In this document: positions 43,585 through 55,149 of the stretch, one piece after another
Position numbering within the stretch: position 1 is the stretch's first letter
Layout of the letters: each line of letters begins with the position of its first letter
Assembly (NCBI GenBank): GCA_963969495.1
Contig: OZ018329.1
Coordinates: forward strand, 67,971,660 to 68,035,659
DNA: 64,000 nt
Reading direction: 5' to 3'
DNA from: Ceratothoa steindachneri
Lineage: Eukaryota; Arthropoda; Malacostraca; Isopoda; Cymothoidae
Translations under genes and position numbers: made by a program
Notes under the pieces: model-generated
The model's input: the letters and a program-made list of their open reading frames with translations, nothing else
What the model was told of the DNA's origin: nothing
The model's database searches: none

Positions 43585-46500
43585 CGTAAGGGGCATGTTC
43601 ATTTGCCATTCTGACCACTGTGCTGACAGGATTCAGCACCCCGTCCGACCCCAGCTTAGCCTCTTCTCCTTCCTTCAAAACACTTGTATTTTCCCCCAGT
43701 TTCATCACTTTTCATACAACCTCTCCCACAACTTTCTCTGCTCAGCCTCTAATTTCACAGGGTAGATGCTGACCTTCTTTTCAGCCAACTGCCCCGGATT
43801 GGGGCTGAGGGGGGAGGGGACAATGTTCCCTAACCCCTTAACTCTGGTCTGGGGTGGTAGGTTTTTAACAACCTGCTTCATCCCCACCCATACCTTGCTC
43901 ACATCCCCTTTCCTTCTCACTTCACCATCTATTTTTTTTACGGCGTGTCCAAGGTGGAGCCCCCATGCTGAGGGACTGCCAGGCCACCAGGTGGGAGGGG
44001 TGGTCCTGAATGGCGGCCCCTGCCTCTGCCAGGCCTGTACCCGCCCTTGCAGGGCAGGCTACTGCGAGGGGTGATGAGCGTATGCATCCCATGAAAAATT
44101 TATGGTCGCCATGCCCAATGATGAAAAAATAAAAAATCTTCCCTCATTTTCCCCTTGTCCATTGACGGAGCTGCCCTTGGGCAGCTCCATGGAAAAAATG
44201 GAGGTCCCCCCCACTGTGCTTGCACAGGGGACCCTCCAAATTTCTTTAACCAGAGAGGGGGGGGGGGCTTACGCCTCTCCTTCGCCAACCGGTGTAGGGG
44301 ACCTCCCCTCACCCGCTTGTCTGGAGATGCCTTCCAGCACCTCCCTCTTACCAGTGGCAGTCCCCACTTTAATCTCCAAGGTGACTGCCAAGAAAGCCAG
44401 CAGGTAGTCCATGTAAGCGGCTCAGTAGGGCAAACCCCCTTAGAGGGAAGAGGGAAGCCAGGCCCCTTCAGTCGCTTCCCTCAAAAGAACTGCTGGCAAG
44501 AATATTGAACCTTGCTGGGGTCAAGGCCTTTGCCTCGACTGTGAGACTAAAAACACTGCTGCCAGTAGGACCTGCTATGTCCTGGGTGGGGGGAGGGATG
44601 GCCAACTGGACGATCCCCCCATGGGAGCAAATCTGGGCTCTGCTCCAAGCACCGAACTTGAGTCTGCCCCTATGCAAGGTCCTCCTCAATTGGCTAGGGT
44701 TTCTGAGGCAGTACAAGGAGGGGAGAGATCTCCTCCGACCGGTGCCCCTGCGACTGCCAGGACCTTCTCCATCTTTAAGTAGGCCCTGGCTGAGGCCGGT
44801 CCATCTGGGCTGTGGGCCCGTGTCAGTAGAGGGTAGAAGCGGATTCATTCCCCACCCTCCTCTCCTAAAAAGAAAAAAAGACGGGGGGGGGGGGGCTCCT
44901 CTCCATCAGTGGGGGTTGCGGGGACAGATGGGTCTGCTGCCCACTTCGGTAAGTGACAAAGCCAAGATTGGCACATCCAGCCCCTCTGCCCCCATGGGTG
45001 CCGAGCCTCTGACTATGACTAAGACCAAAAGTGCGCAGGGAGGAGCCTCAATAAGATCGGGGCTCCTAATTCATAGGTTACCTGGTGTTTTTGAGCCTGC
45101 TGGCTTCAAACGCTTTTTAGTTATTCGCTCCACTGATGGCAGCATGTTGGCCAAGGGGCAACATAATCCATCAGAAGAGAGCAGTAGCTAGTGTAATTGA
45201 TAGAGAGCCAAAGGTGACCCATTTCTTGGACAGGAGCTTCCTGGTGAATGCGGTGGATCCATCCAAGGCAGCCAAGATAAGTGCACTTTGGACACTTGAT
45301 GGAACCCCGGTGAGTGTGATGCCCCACTATACCATGAACTTTGTGAAAGTAGTTTATGTGAGGGAACTCGTTGACTACTCCATAGAGGACATCACCTTAG
45401 AGCTGGCCGACCATGGGGTGGTCAAGGTAGAATGTGTGATGAGAAAACAGGGAGGGGCCTCGAGACCCACCCCTACACTCTTCATCACATTTGACTGTGA
45501 TAAGCTCCTTGAGTTGGTGTGTGCCGGTTGGTACTGCTACTGCGTGAAGGCATTCGTGCCACTCCCGCAGCAGTGCTATTACTGTCAGCGCTTTGGCCAT
45601 GCGAATCAGTCATATAGACATGCAAGGCCAAGTGTGTTACTTGCGGAGAGCAATGTGGCGCATATCTCCTTGAGAAAAAAATCCTGGCTGTTCAGCCCCA
45701 GGATCTACTCTCCTTCTACAATGCTAAGGACTTGGTCCTGGCGCGCCCCACTGCCTGGGACGTCTTACACCTCAATGCTTAAAAAGACACCCTCTGCTCC
45801 TGGCCGATCCATGCCAACCAGTACAGTCATTTCCACACCCATTCATAACCCTTCTGTGGGTTCTACTCAACCCGGGTGCTTCCCTGGTAAAGCTGGCAGC
45901 ACAAAGGGTTCACACCCAGCCCCAGCTAAAACCAGGGCTTCCCCCTCTTTCCCCAGTGTGACCGTTTCCTATAAGGCAAAATGGCCATGCGCCTCCGCCA
46001 AGTCGTTAGACTCCCAGGAGGCAACACTCCTGAAGTTGGTCACCAGGCCATCTTCCTAAAGGAGGTTGGCTCCTTTGCCCACACCTAGTGGTGGGTTGGG
46101 TGGCTCAGAGATGGTAGTTCCTCGAAAAGAGGTCGCCCCTGCCTACAAAGCCGCAATGCCCGCCTAAAGGTTTCGAGGCAGAGGGAGGAAAAGACACATG
46201 ATGAGCCCAACCTCCCCCAATAAGTTCTCAAAGGTGACAGCGCCCAGGCTTCTGTCTCTGGGAAGCGCACGGCCATTTCCGTGAGGGTCTTCTGTTTGAA
46301 AAGGGCCCCCACATCTCCGAGCTAGGCCTGGAGGGCATATTCCTTCAATGGAATTGCCGTGGACTCTGGGCCAACTGGGAGGAGGTATGGAGGCTCATCT
46401 CATCTTTTTTCCCGTTAGCTATATTTCTGCAATAGACCATGCTTAGCGCGTGCCCCCTGCCCACCCTCTGGGGGTATAAGGGTTTTGCGACCCCACCACC

Positions 46501-46642
46501 ATGAGATGGGGGATGCGCGGTTTACACCTGGTATGATGTCTCTGTTCTTCTTTTCACTTTAGATACCTCCTTTCAGGCCGTGGCTGTGCAGCTTCACCTG
46601 GATAGGAGGTATACTGTTATTTCTGTGTACATTCCACCGTCA
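43585..46642 (+). mobile_element. I-clade LINE copy B (5' UTR, ORF1, start of endonuclease)
   Basis: CCCGTAAGGGGC start, GC-rich leader as in copy A, ORF1 at 44505-46059, then at about 46335 FLQWNCRGLWANWEEVWRLISSF, the first block of an I/Jockey APE endonuclease. It ends within SVYIPPS (46642), where a CR1 tail interrupts it. This copy has the longest ORF1 of the three. Confidence 0.88.
44505..46059 (+). pseudogene. I-LINE copy B ORF1 (gag-like)
   Basis: Two open frames, 44505-45191 and 45136-46059, overlap and join across a GGGG run near 45157 that has one G more than copy A (GGG), so one base breaks the ORF. Core motifs: RLPGVFEPAGFKRFLVIRST, then DGTPVSVMPHYTMNFVKVVY, VDYSIEDITLELADHG and a zinc knuckle CYYCQRFGHANQSY in which the fourth ligand Cys is Tyr. 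A Ser/Pro/Thr-rich tail follows. Upstream Pro/Gly-rich frames (44100-44500) may be part of the same protein. Confidence 0.82.
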
Positions 46643-47033
46643 TAACAAAACATAACATAACATAATTTCACATATGACAAAAGCCACAAGGGCCTATCAA
46701 AGGTCATCCTCATCTGTCAAAACCCACCCACATAGGACTATATCAGATCATGTAACTACTTTATAAACAATCCATAGGATTGTGTCAGATCATGCATCTA
46801 CAATATACAATTTAGACAATCCATAGGATTGTCAGATCACGCACCCACAATATACAATTTAAACCAGCCACACAAGCGGATCAAAAACAAAAAAACACCA
46901 TCGCCAGGGGAAGACAAAATCAAAGTCCCCCATAATATAATATAACAGATGAAAAAAGCTACAAGGGCCCATCAGAGGTCATCCGAGTCAAACAGTCTCT
47001 TTTTTTAAGGCACCCAAACTCTCAAGAAAACTA
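46643..47033 (-). mobile_element. CR1 copy 5, 3'-UTR segment
   Basis: (TTATG)n tail at about 46645, then the conserved 3' UTR, including a second GATGAMAAAAGCTACAAGGGCC unit at about 46947 as at 25109. Ends at 47033 head-to-head with the CR1 5' end on the other strand, forming a likely 5' inversion. Confidence 0.85.
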
Positions 47034-48067
47034 TGTGCTGCCTTCGAACAGGCAGCATGTGTTTCGCAGAGCTCTCAGGATATTTTGATTATTTGCTATA
47101 CTTTGGTGTTTGATAGAAGTTTTTACACAAAATAGTATTACGTATGGTCTAGTGACATAGTAAACATAAATATTAAGTTATTAGATCATATATTTGGTTA
47201 ATATAACGAAGTTGTTTAGTATTGTGAATTTTTCAACCAGGTTCTTTTGTTTACATTATTTTGCGCGGGAAAGTGCGTAGTAGATAAATTAAGTTAGTGT
47301 TTTGAAACCTCGTTTCCAGATTGATGGTTTAATTAGCGGCTGATTTGGACTTGTGTTTTGCCTTAAATCTCGTTTCGGTCTGTTGATTTATTTTTCGGCA
47401 GTTTTTCACCATAGAATCAGCGAAAGCTAAGTTGCTCTTTTTTTTCTTAGTACTACTTAAGTTCTTTCTTTGTTTGAATAAGTGAGGAAAGTGAGCATGA
47501 GTGTTGGAATGTATGCATTGTTTGTGTTGTAGTTGGTGAGGGCTATGTATGTGTTGTATGTGGGCTGCGTGAATGCATTGTAGATTTAGAGGAGATGAGA
47601 ATGCAAGATTTAGACAGGATATCTAGGCTGGAGGGGTTAGTTTCTGAACTTAGGAGGGAACTTAGGGCTGGGAATAGGTTAGGTGGTGAGGTAGGCCAGA
47701 TAGATGTTTCAGGTGAAGGTAGCGAGCCAGTGGAGGAGGTAGGATATGATAGTTTTAGGGATAGTGAAGTTAGCCCCCTTAGATTAGTTAGAAATAGGCC
47801 TAGTGAGGATGGGGGGCAGTGGAGAGTGGTTAGGAAACGTGTAGCTAGGGAGGCTTCTCCTGTTCTTTGTGAAAATAGGGTTGCCTCTGTTGAGGTGGTT
47901 AGCCAGGGGGAAAATAGGTGTGTGAGTCAAAGGGACACAGAACCTATTAGCTTGACTAATAGATTCAGTGCCCTAAGAGAGGAAGTAACTGGAAGTGATA
48001 TGACTGATGGGGGTGGGGGTGGAGGTAGAGTAACTGGTAGTTTGAATGAGAATAGGAGTGGGGATAG
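47034..48067 (+). mobile_element. CR1 copy 5, inverted 5' UTR and ORF1 part
   Basis: Starts at the same 5' end as copy 3 (GAACAGGCAGCATGTGTTTCG). The 5' UTR runs to about 47490; then ORF1 with a decayed finger and RISRLEGLVSELRREL heptads (47600-47660), Arg/Glu/Gly-rich linker, LTNRFSALREEV and TGSLNENRSGD, where CR1 homology stops at about 48067. The esterase is absent. The ORF is open for 237 codons but its last 80 codons are foreign sequence. Confidence 0.85.
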
Positions 48068-49095
48068 AGCTTCAGCCATCTCCGAAAGCCAGATGTCTCC
48101 GACGATTGGTACCACAGAGCTGGAAAAGAGAAGGCATATTCAGGCACTGATTCACTGCCATACTCAAACATCTTTACTCCTAACACATTCAACCATACCC
48201 CCTCTCACACAATTTTCACTCACCTATTCTCCATCCAGGCGGTTCTTCCTTCTTCAGTCACAACTAATGACTTCCAAACTATTACTAAACAAAAATATTA
48301 TTAGCTGAAAGAATCCGCCTAAAAAGAAAATAGAGATGAATGAGGGAGCACGATAGAGGTCTATCGAGTTCCCCCACACAAGCAAATACGGTGATCACGC
48401 AATCTACACACACAATTCTGAAAAAGAAAAAAGGGATTAGACATAGGGGAGGGGACGCGGACAACCAAACTACTACACCATGACAGATCATGCGGTGGTA
48501 ACACCATAGTTCTTTCAATCTTTGCTATAATTTGGTTTACAGCATTGTATATGTAAAAAAGAAAAACCCGCATAGGTTGGAGAGGTGTGCAACATCGCTG
48601 TCATTAGGTTGCTTAGGATTTTGTTCAAACTCTTCAGAGTCATCATGTATTGTTGTTGTCACTTTCACCTTATTTTTGGGATCATCCTCTTTTCATTGTT
48701 ATCATATCTTCACGATCATCATATAAAAAATCAAACTGGTCACATCACTGCAAGGTAATCTGAATCAAGTTATGACTATCATCAAGCCTTCGCCATTGTT
48801 GTTTTCTCCATCACATCATTGACATTGTGTATTGCCCTCAAAAGGGACAAAATGCCTTTAAGGTTGAGATTATAGAAAAAAAAAAAATCAAGAAAAACCT
48901 AAGAAGCAGGGGTCACAAAATGGCCATGTTGATACAGAAGAGTTGTCTATTGCCTCATCATTTATTTGTCACTATCACATTACTGCAAGACAATCTGAAT
49001 CAAGTTATCACCATCATCAAGTTGTTACCTTCATCAGCCCAGAGCAAATGGTAGAGGGGATGAAGTGTCCTTTGAAAACTAAGCATCCACGGCGC
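48068..49095. other. Unassigned interval
   Basis: No coding homology recognised. On the minus strand TTTTCCAG followed by a short open stretch near 48120 looks splice-acceptor-like, but nothing supports an exon. Scattered T-rich and GA-rich tracts. Confidence 0.4.
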
Positions 49096-49634
49096 CCCGA
49101 GCCAGAGACCCAATCAATCTCAACATGCCGCTTTCTGCCTTCTGCTCAGTGTGGTCAATGCAGATCTTCAAATGTCTCCTAGGAAGCCAGCAACCGACCT
49201 TCCTTGAGCTGAGCCCTGAAACATGGAACATGCATTCGTGTTTCAACTGTGTGAAGAAGCGGGCTGGTGTCCTGAAGGTTATGAATGAGGAATAGTCCTC
49301 ATTCAATGCTTCTTCAGCAACTGGACGAAGGGAAGGATGAATGCCCAGTTCCTCTTGAAGCTTGCCCCCGAGTCAGAGACCCAATCAATCTCAACATGCC
49401 GCTTTCTGCCGCTCAGTGTGGTCAATGCAGATCTTCAAATGTCTCTTAGGAAGCCAGCAACCAACCTTCCTTGACCTGAGCCCTGAAACATGGAACATGC
49501 ATTCGTGTTTCAACTGTGTGAAGAAGCGGGCTGGTGTCTTGAAGGTTATGAACGAGGAATAGTCCTCATTCAATGCTTCTTCAGCAACTGGATGAAGGGA
49601 AGGATGAATGCCCAGTTCCTCTTGAAGCTTGCCC
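49096..49634. repeat. Tandem duplication of a 271-bp unit
   Basis: 49096-49366 and 49367-49634 are near-identical (shared GAGACCCAATCAATCTCAAC start and CCTCTTGAAGCTTGCCC end). The second copy lacks TTCT near 49407 and has a few substitutions (for example CTGGACGAAG against CTGGATGAAG). Open frames of 66-80 codons cross it on both strands without known motifs. Confidence 0.92.
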
Positions 49635-50580
49635 ACCTCCACATGAAAGCTGTCCTGAAAAAAATGAAGGTGGAACTCAGGAAGAAGGTGTTGGAATAGG
49701 AGAAGAAGCTCTTTGTTTTCTGTGGGAAATCAGAAGCCCATGCATCGGTTACATTATTGATAAAAATTCATTGTCTTGTGATGTAATTGTTGATGGAAAT
49801 TCAGGTCAAATCTTAGAGGAGCAATCAAATATTGCCCAACTTTCATGACAATTTGATAGAATCACTTTCATTTGACAAGGAACCAGAGCAGCATGTGCTT
49901 GACTCTATATCATTAATTTGATATACTACTAATACTAGCATGGGACACCCTACTGTATATATTATTAATCCCATCATACTGCGACTATTCTCTTGGACCT
50001 ACCCCCAGATCCTGTGATGGCTTCAGGTTGCTTTATGCCATCTTCAAATTAGGCACACCCTCACTATGCACCACCATTTGATTGAGTGCTTCCCTGCACC
50101 TTGCTGCAATAACTGCATTATCCCCCGGAGTATTCCACACATTCTTGTTGAATATCTCAGCCTGGGTGAACTTTACCTGTCCAGGTACTGGGATGAGTGG
50201 GCTCGCTACTGCTTCTCCAATTTTATTTGACTTTGATGTTGGTTGCATGCTCCTGTGCCAAGGGGAGGCAGGCTTTTCCCCAATGCCTAGTGTGCTTCTT
50301 CATTTTTTATATATATACTTTTTTTAGTCTAGCATTAGGCTATAAGATTATGCCCTTGTAGGCAATTACCACATATACACCTTAAAACCCCCCAATTTTT
50401 ATTATACCTGTCAGAAAATATCTGATCACTCTTTCTATTAACCTATAAAATAATAATAATTTCAAATATCTTTATTTCTTAAATATAAGGTTAAGATAAC
50501 TCAGCAAAATATTAGTAGTATGGTAATGCAATATTTTGAGAATGTTACCCTGACCTATAAAGAAATTCTTGCATAATTGT
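49635..50580. other. Unassigned interval upstream of the SR exon
   Basis: A 91-codon frame to 49848 ends EEQSNIAQLS and is not recognisable. The rest is non-coding and may be 5' flank or first intron of the gene at 50611. TTTGTCTCACAAAG at about 50584-50597 could be a weak splice acceptor. Confidence 0.4.
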
Positions 50581-50610
50581 AATTTGTCTCACAAAGTTTG
50601 AAAGAATAAG

Positions 50611-50747
50611 ATGGGTAGATCAAGATCTAGAAGCAGATCTCCTAAGAGACACAAAAGCAAACGGAGTCACAAACGAAGATCAAGATCTAGAGATAGAGAA
50701 AGAAGACATAGGAGAGAGCGATCCAAAGAAAGGTCTTCAAAAGCAAG
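50611..50747 (+). CDS. 5' coding exon of an RS-rich splicing-type protein
   Basis: ATGGGTAGATCAAG starts MGRSRSRSRSPKRH and runs 45 full codons plus two bases, ending SKERSSKA at CAAG|GTTAGT, a good donor (intron phase 2). Alternating Arg/Ser dipeptides with KR and ER runs make a nuclear RS domain as in splicing factors. An MGRSRSRS start is shared by ARGLU1 and SNRNP27, among others; the short exon cannot separate them. No other exon is recognised in the window, so the gene presumably continues to the right of 64000 or in unrecognised short exons. Confidence 0.65.
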
Positions 50748-51625
50748 GTTAGTCTATCTTCTATTTTCTATATGGGAAAATAAATTGTTGCTCTCACTTA
50801 GCAAGGTGGAACTTTATGGGGTCAGTATGTTTTTGATCTTTAGTTTTGGTCATGCTGCTGTTCTTTATTTAATGATATGCAAAAATTATAATATAAGATA
50901 AGTGTCATTCTGTTATTGTGAGTTGCTTACCAAAGAAAGTGAATGGTTGTGAAAAATGGGCTCAGCTACTCAACTGAAAACCTGCTCAAAATTATCCTCT
51001 GAATTCTCCAATAAATCAGCTTGGATTTAGTTGGGGAACCTACTGACATAACCTTCATTAAGGTACCTTATAGTACATATATGGAATGTGAGGGGTGTGT
51101 CTTACCATCAGATGTGAAAGAGTTGATATTATAAAAGTTATAGACATACTTATTAGAGTGTAAATATAAATGGAAAAGTTTGATTGGATTGTGAGTGTCC
51201 TTAATGGCTGTTTCACGATGAGTCTGTGTAGTTTGGCTGTTTGCTCTTTAATTGTTTGAAAAATATCTCAGAGATTTGTGAAAAGGTATGAGGGTATTGG
51301 GGGAGGGGGGAGAAATGTCACTTTTGCAAGTAGGTGGAAGTGGGGAAAATTATATATGATAGGTTTATGTAGAGATGATTTACAAAGGACCATACCTGAA
51401 ATTCTGACATTAAGCTATGGTTGTCTTGCTCAATGAAGCCTACGAGTACATAAATGCCAGGACTAAGCCTGTACCAGGTGTATAGAGGAATGTAAAGGTG
51501 ATTTCCCAATTCTCTCTTTTTTTTCTTGATGTATATACTATGTCAAGGTAAGATTTGTTTTCTGATTTCCTATTTTATTTATAGGGGAGAGGGGATATTT
51601 GTTTATATACTAATATATAAATATA
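50748..51625 (+). other. Presumed intron sequence
   Basis: Follows the GTTAGT donor. Non-coding, no repeats recognised before the TA at 51624 that borders the Tc1 element. Confidence 0.4.
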
Positions 51626-53187
51626 CAGTGGGTGCAATAAATATCCAATACATGGTCAAAAGTTTATTTACCATAGTTACACAACAGCAAAGTAATCAAA
51701 AATTTAACATCTTATGTATTTTGTACGTTGAATACAAATTCGATATTAGAATACACAAATTGGAAAGCATTGATATTATATTAATAAAAGTGTTAGATTA
51801 TTGCCTCAAAAAGTATCCAACACACCTGCAAAATTGGTTTTAATGCAATAATAAATAGTTCTCGAACATTCCAGAGTGGTTTATGTGACAGGAATGCTTT
51901 AGAACTTTCTAGAAAAATAATCTACTTCATCCACATGAAACAGCGGACCTCAGTCAGTGTTTGAGAGCTGCATGAGAAGGAGGTCATCGTTCAACACTCT
52001 AATTCTAATCTGGCCAAGATTAAAGAATTAGCAAAAAGTTTCAGAGAACTAATTGTTCAGTTACATAAGTGGTTTGGGTTATAGAAAAATTTCATCTATG
52101 CTAAAAATACCAATCTCAACCATTGGTGACACGATTCGCCAGTTCACATCATATCAGTCCACTGCAAATCTACCAGGTTCAGGGCATCCATCTAAAATTT
52201 CAAACTGTGTGGTTAATCATATAGTCCATAAAGTAAAGAAGAATCCTCAAGTGACTTGATCTGAAATTCAGAAAGATTTGAAAGCAACTGAGACAAATGT
52301 ATGCAAAAATACAATTAGAGCATTTCTTGGGTATGATGGATTCCACTTTCGCACATCAAGGAAGACACCTTTGTTGAAACCAATTCATGTCAGAAATCAT
52401 CTAAAGATTTTGGGATGCTGTACTACGATCTGACAAGATGAAGATTGAGTTATTTGGGTGGAATAGTGTTAGTCACGTTTAGAGGCAGAAAAACACTGCT
52501 CATGATCCTAAAAATATAATCCCAACATTGAAGTTTGGAGGAGGCAGCATAATGGTATGGGGCTGCTTCTCTGCAGGTCCTGGAAGACTCCATATTACTG
52601 AAGGGGAAATGAATGCTCAGATGTATAGCAGGATTCTGGATGATAATCTCTTACAGTCTGCAGATGATTTGAAGTTGCCAAGAGGATGGACATTCCAGCA
52701 GGATAACGATCTAAAACATACAGCCAAGGGCACTGCAGCGTGGTTTCAGCAGAAGAAAATATAGCTTATGGGATGGCCAAGTCAGTTGCCAGCCATAAAT
52801 CCTATCGAGAACCTGTGGCGAGAATTAAAACTAAAGATTCAGAAAAGGGACCCAAGAAATCTAACAGATTTAAGAAGATTGGGCCAAGATACAAATATTT
52901 GTAAGAAGCTCATAAGTAAATATCCCAAATGGTTGAAAGCTGTACTAGCAATGAATGGTCATATCACCAAATACTAACTGGTTTTCATAAATGTATTGGA
53001 TACTTTTTGAAACATTTGTTTGATATTTTTGGCGTAATCATAGTAATGTTTTACTATTTTTGCAATATGATACCAATTTGTATTCAACGTACAAAATACA
53101 TAAGATGTTCAATTTTCAATTACTTTGCTGTTGTGTAACTGGTAAATAAACTTTTGACCATGTATCAGATATTTATTACGACTACTG
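51626..53187 (+). mobile_element. Tc1-like transposon A with about 114-bp terminal inverted repeats
   Basis: Ends 51626-51740 and 53075-53187 are inverted copies (ACATGGTCAAAAGTTTATTTACC, then ACACAACAGCAAAGTAAT, then TTATGTATTTTGTACGTTGAATAC). TA lies on both sides (51624-51625 and 53188-53189). The transposase between them is broken. Confidence 0.95.
52010..52977 (+). pseudogene. Tc1-like transposase A, DD34E type, broken
   Basis: N-terminal HTH part: LAKIKELAKSF, IVQLHKW, then GLGYRKISSMLKIPISTIGDTIRQF and NLPGSGHPSKIS. Catalytic core: FGGGSIMVWGCFSAGPGRLH, GWTFQQDNDLKHTA (second Asp), a stop at 52763, then MGWPSQLPAINPIENLWRELK (Glu). The first catalytic Asp region (52430-52480) is garbled. 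C-terminal end NGHITKY. At least five stops or frameshifts. Confidence 0.92.
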
Positions 53188-53189
53188 TA

Positions 53190-53348
53190 TTTATCTTATT
53201 TCTCATCCCCGCTTATCCACTCTTACGTGGGGTCAGCATTTCTGACAATCCTTCACCACTCGCTCCGGTTCTGTGTCTTATCTTGTGAGTCCCTTTCCTT
53301 CAAGTTCATCCCTAATATTTTCAATCCAATGTCCTTTTGACTTTCTAT
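53190..53348 (-). pseudogene. RTE-like LINE RT, extreme C-terminus
   Basis: Minus strand reads HWIENIRDELEGKGLT and, in a shifted frame, RNADPT, the usual end of RTE-type RT proteins. Its upstream part is at 57205-57630; I copy C lies between. Confidence 0.7.
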
Positions 53349-53999
53349 GGCTATGACCTCGTAAGGGGCGCGACAATTTGCTGTCCCATGCTGACAGGAC
53401 TCAGCGCCCTGTCTGGCCCCAGCTTAGCCTCTTCTCCTTTCAGACAGCCTGTATTTCTCCCCTACTTCATTACTTTCCCTACAACCTCTCCCACAACTTT
53501 CTCTAGTCGGCCTCTATTTTCACAGGGTAGATGCTGACCTCAGCCAACTATCCCGGGTTGGGGCTGGGGGGGGGGAGGGGACAATGCTCCCTAACCCCTG
53601 AGCTCTGGTCTGGGATGGTGGTTTTTAACCCTGCTTCATCCCCACCCATACCTTCCTCACATCTCCTTTCCTTCTCACTTTACTATTTTTTTTTTTTACG
53701 TTGTGCCCAAGGTGGAGCTGCCATGCTGTAGGGCTGCCAGACCAACAGGTGGGAGGGGTGGCCTTAAATGGCGGCACCTTGCTCTGCGAACCCTGTATGC
53801 ACCCCTTGCAGAGTGGACTACTTCAAGGGGTGATGAGCGTTTGCTTCCCATAAAAAAAAATAGGGGCACCATGCCCAATGATGAGAAAACTAATAATCTT
53901 CCCTCAATTTTCCCTTGTCCATCATCGGAACTGCCCTCAGGCAGCTCCACAGAAAAAATTGAGGACCCCCTATCATGTGCTCTCGCAGGGACTTCAGTC

Positions 54000-55149
54000 T
54001 GCCGCATCGTAGCACAGTTGGTGAGGCCCTATCTCTTGCTCAGAGATGTAAACAGTAGACATCCCCCTCTGGGGAGACTACTCTATCACTCCCCGAGGTC
54101 AAGTCCTTGCTGACCTGATTGACGAGCTTGAGATGAGTTTACGCATCACTGCCTGAGAAACTTTCATTTTCCTGCCTTGTTTTATCTTTGTGCTCTCCAG
54201 ATGCACAGCCAGATTTTGATTGGGAAGTGGTCAATGACCTCCATGGTAGTGACCACTTTCCTATTCAAATATCATTTTCTGGGCCACTGCCACCCGAGAG
54301 CCCGCACCTGTGTTGCTTGGCGCGGGCGCAGTGGTCTGCATTTCAGGAAATTACTGAATTCTCTATCTCAGTTGAGGAGTCTACGTCGGTAGATGAGGCC
54401 ATTAAGTTCTTTTACAGGAACCCCATCTCCACTCCCGTGGTGGTCAGCACTATGCCTACATGCGATATAAGTGCCACCTGAACGATTTCACTGTAGGTGA
54501 ATTTTGTCGGGCCAGGGCTAGGTTCAGGTATATTTTGAAGCACGCACGCTGCTCTTCTTGGCGGGCATACGTGTCTTCACTTAGCGGGAAGACCCCTCTA
54601 GCAGTGGTGTGGAAGCAAGTCAAAAGGATTTGGTGCAAGTTCTCACAGGACTCCTCTCCTGTTTCTCCAGGAGAATGGGGCCGCAATCTCTAGCCAGGAT
54701 GCTGCTCTGCTAGCATTCAATGCACATCATGATGTTGCAGAAGGACACCGACTGGACTTTACCTCCAGAAGTGGAGAACTCTTCAATGACAGGTTTACTC
54801 TGAGTGAGTTGCATTCCGCTCTTGCTTCGTGCATGAACACCACTGTCATGTACGCCATGCTTAGACACCTGGGTGAGCGAGGCATGACCTTTCTGTTAGA
54901 TTTGTTCAACAGGATCTGGGTGGAGGGTCTCCTCCCTGATTCCTAGCCAGTTTCGGCCCAATCTCTCTAATCTCTTGCGTGTGCAAGTTGATGGAGAAAT
55001 TGTTAGAGTAGCCTTTTATCTGGACAGCAGAGGCCATCTGTCTCCTGCACAGTGCCGCTTCTGCAAGTTCCACTCCATGTCAGATGTTCTGCTCCGGCTG
55101 GAAAATGCCGTCTGCAAGGCCTTGCTTTGTAGACAGCACTATGCTACGT
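54000..55149 (+). pseudogene. I copy C endonuclease end and N-terminal RT
   Basis: GSDHFPIQISFSGPLPPESP closes the endonuclease. WSAFQEITEFS, CHLNDFTVGEFCRARARFRYILKHARCSSWRAYVSSL and SQDAALLAFNAHHDVAEGHRLDF form the linker, then FTLSELHSALASC and ISLISCVCKLMEKLLE (RT motif). Frameshifts near 54480 and 54690 and a stop near 54945. The frame reaches FVDSTML just before the LTR insertion. Confidence 0.85.

Noticed and set aside
47595..48308. A single 237-codon gene
   Set aside because: The first two thirds are CR1 ORF1 and the rest is unrelated sequence after the inversion breakpoint.
49079..49642. Duplicated small genes on the minus strand
   Set aside because: The ORFs simply follow the tandem duplication; no motif or initiation context supports translation.
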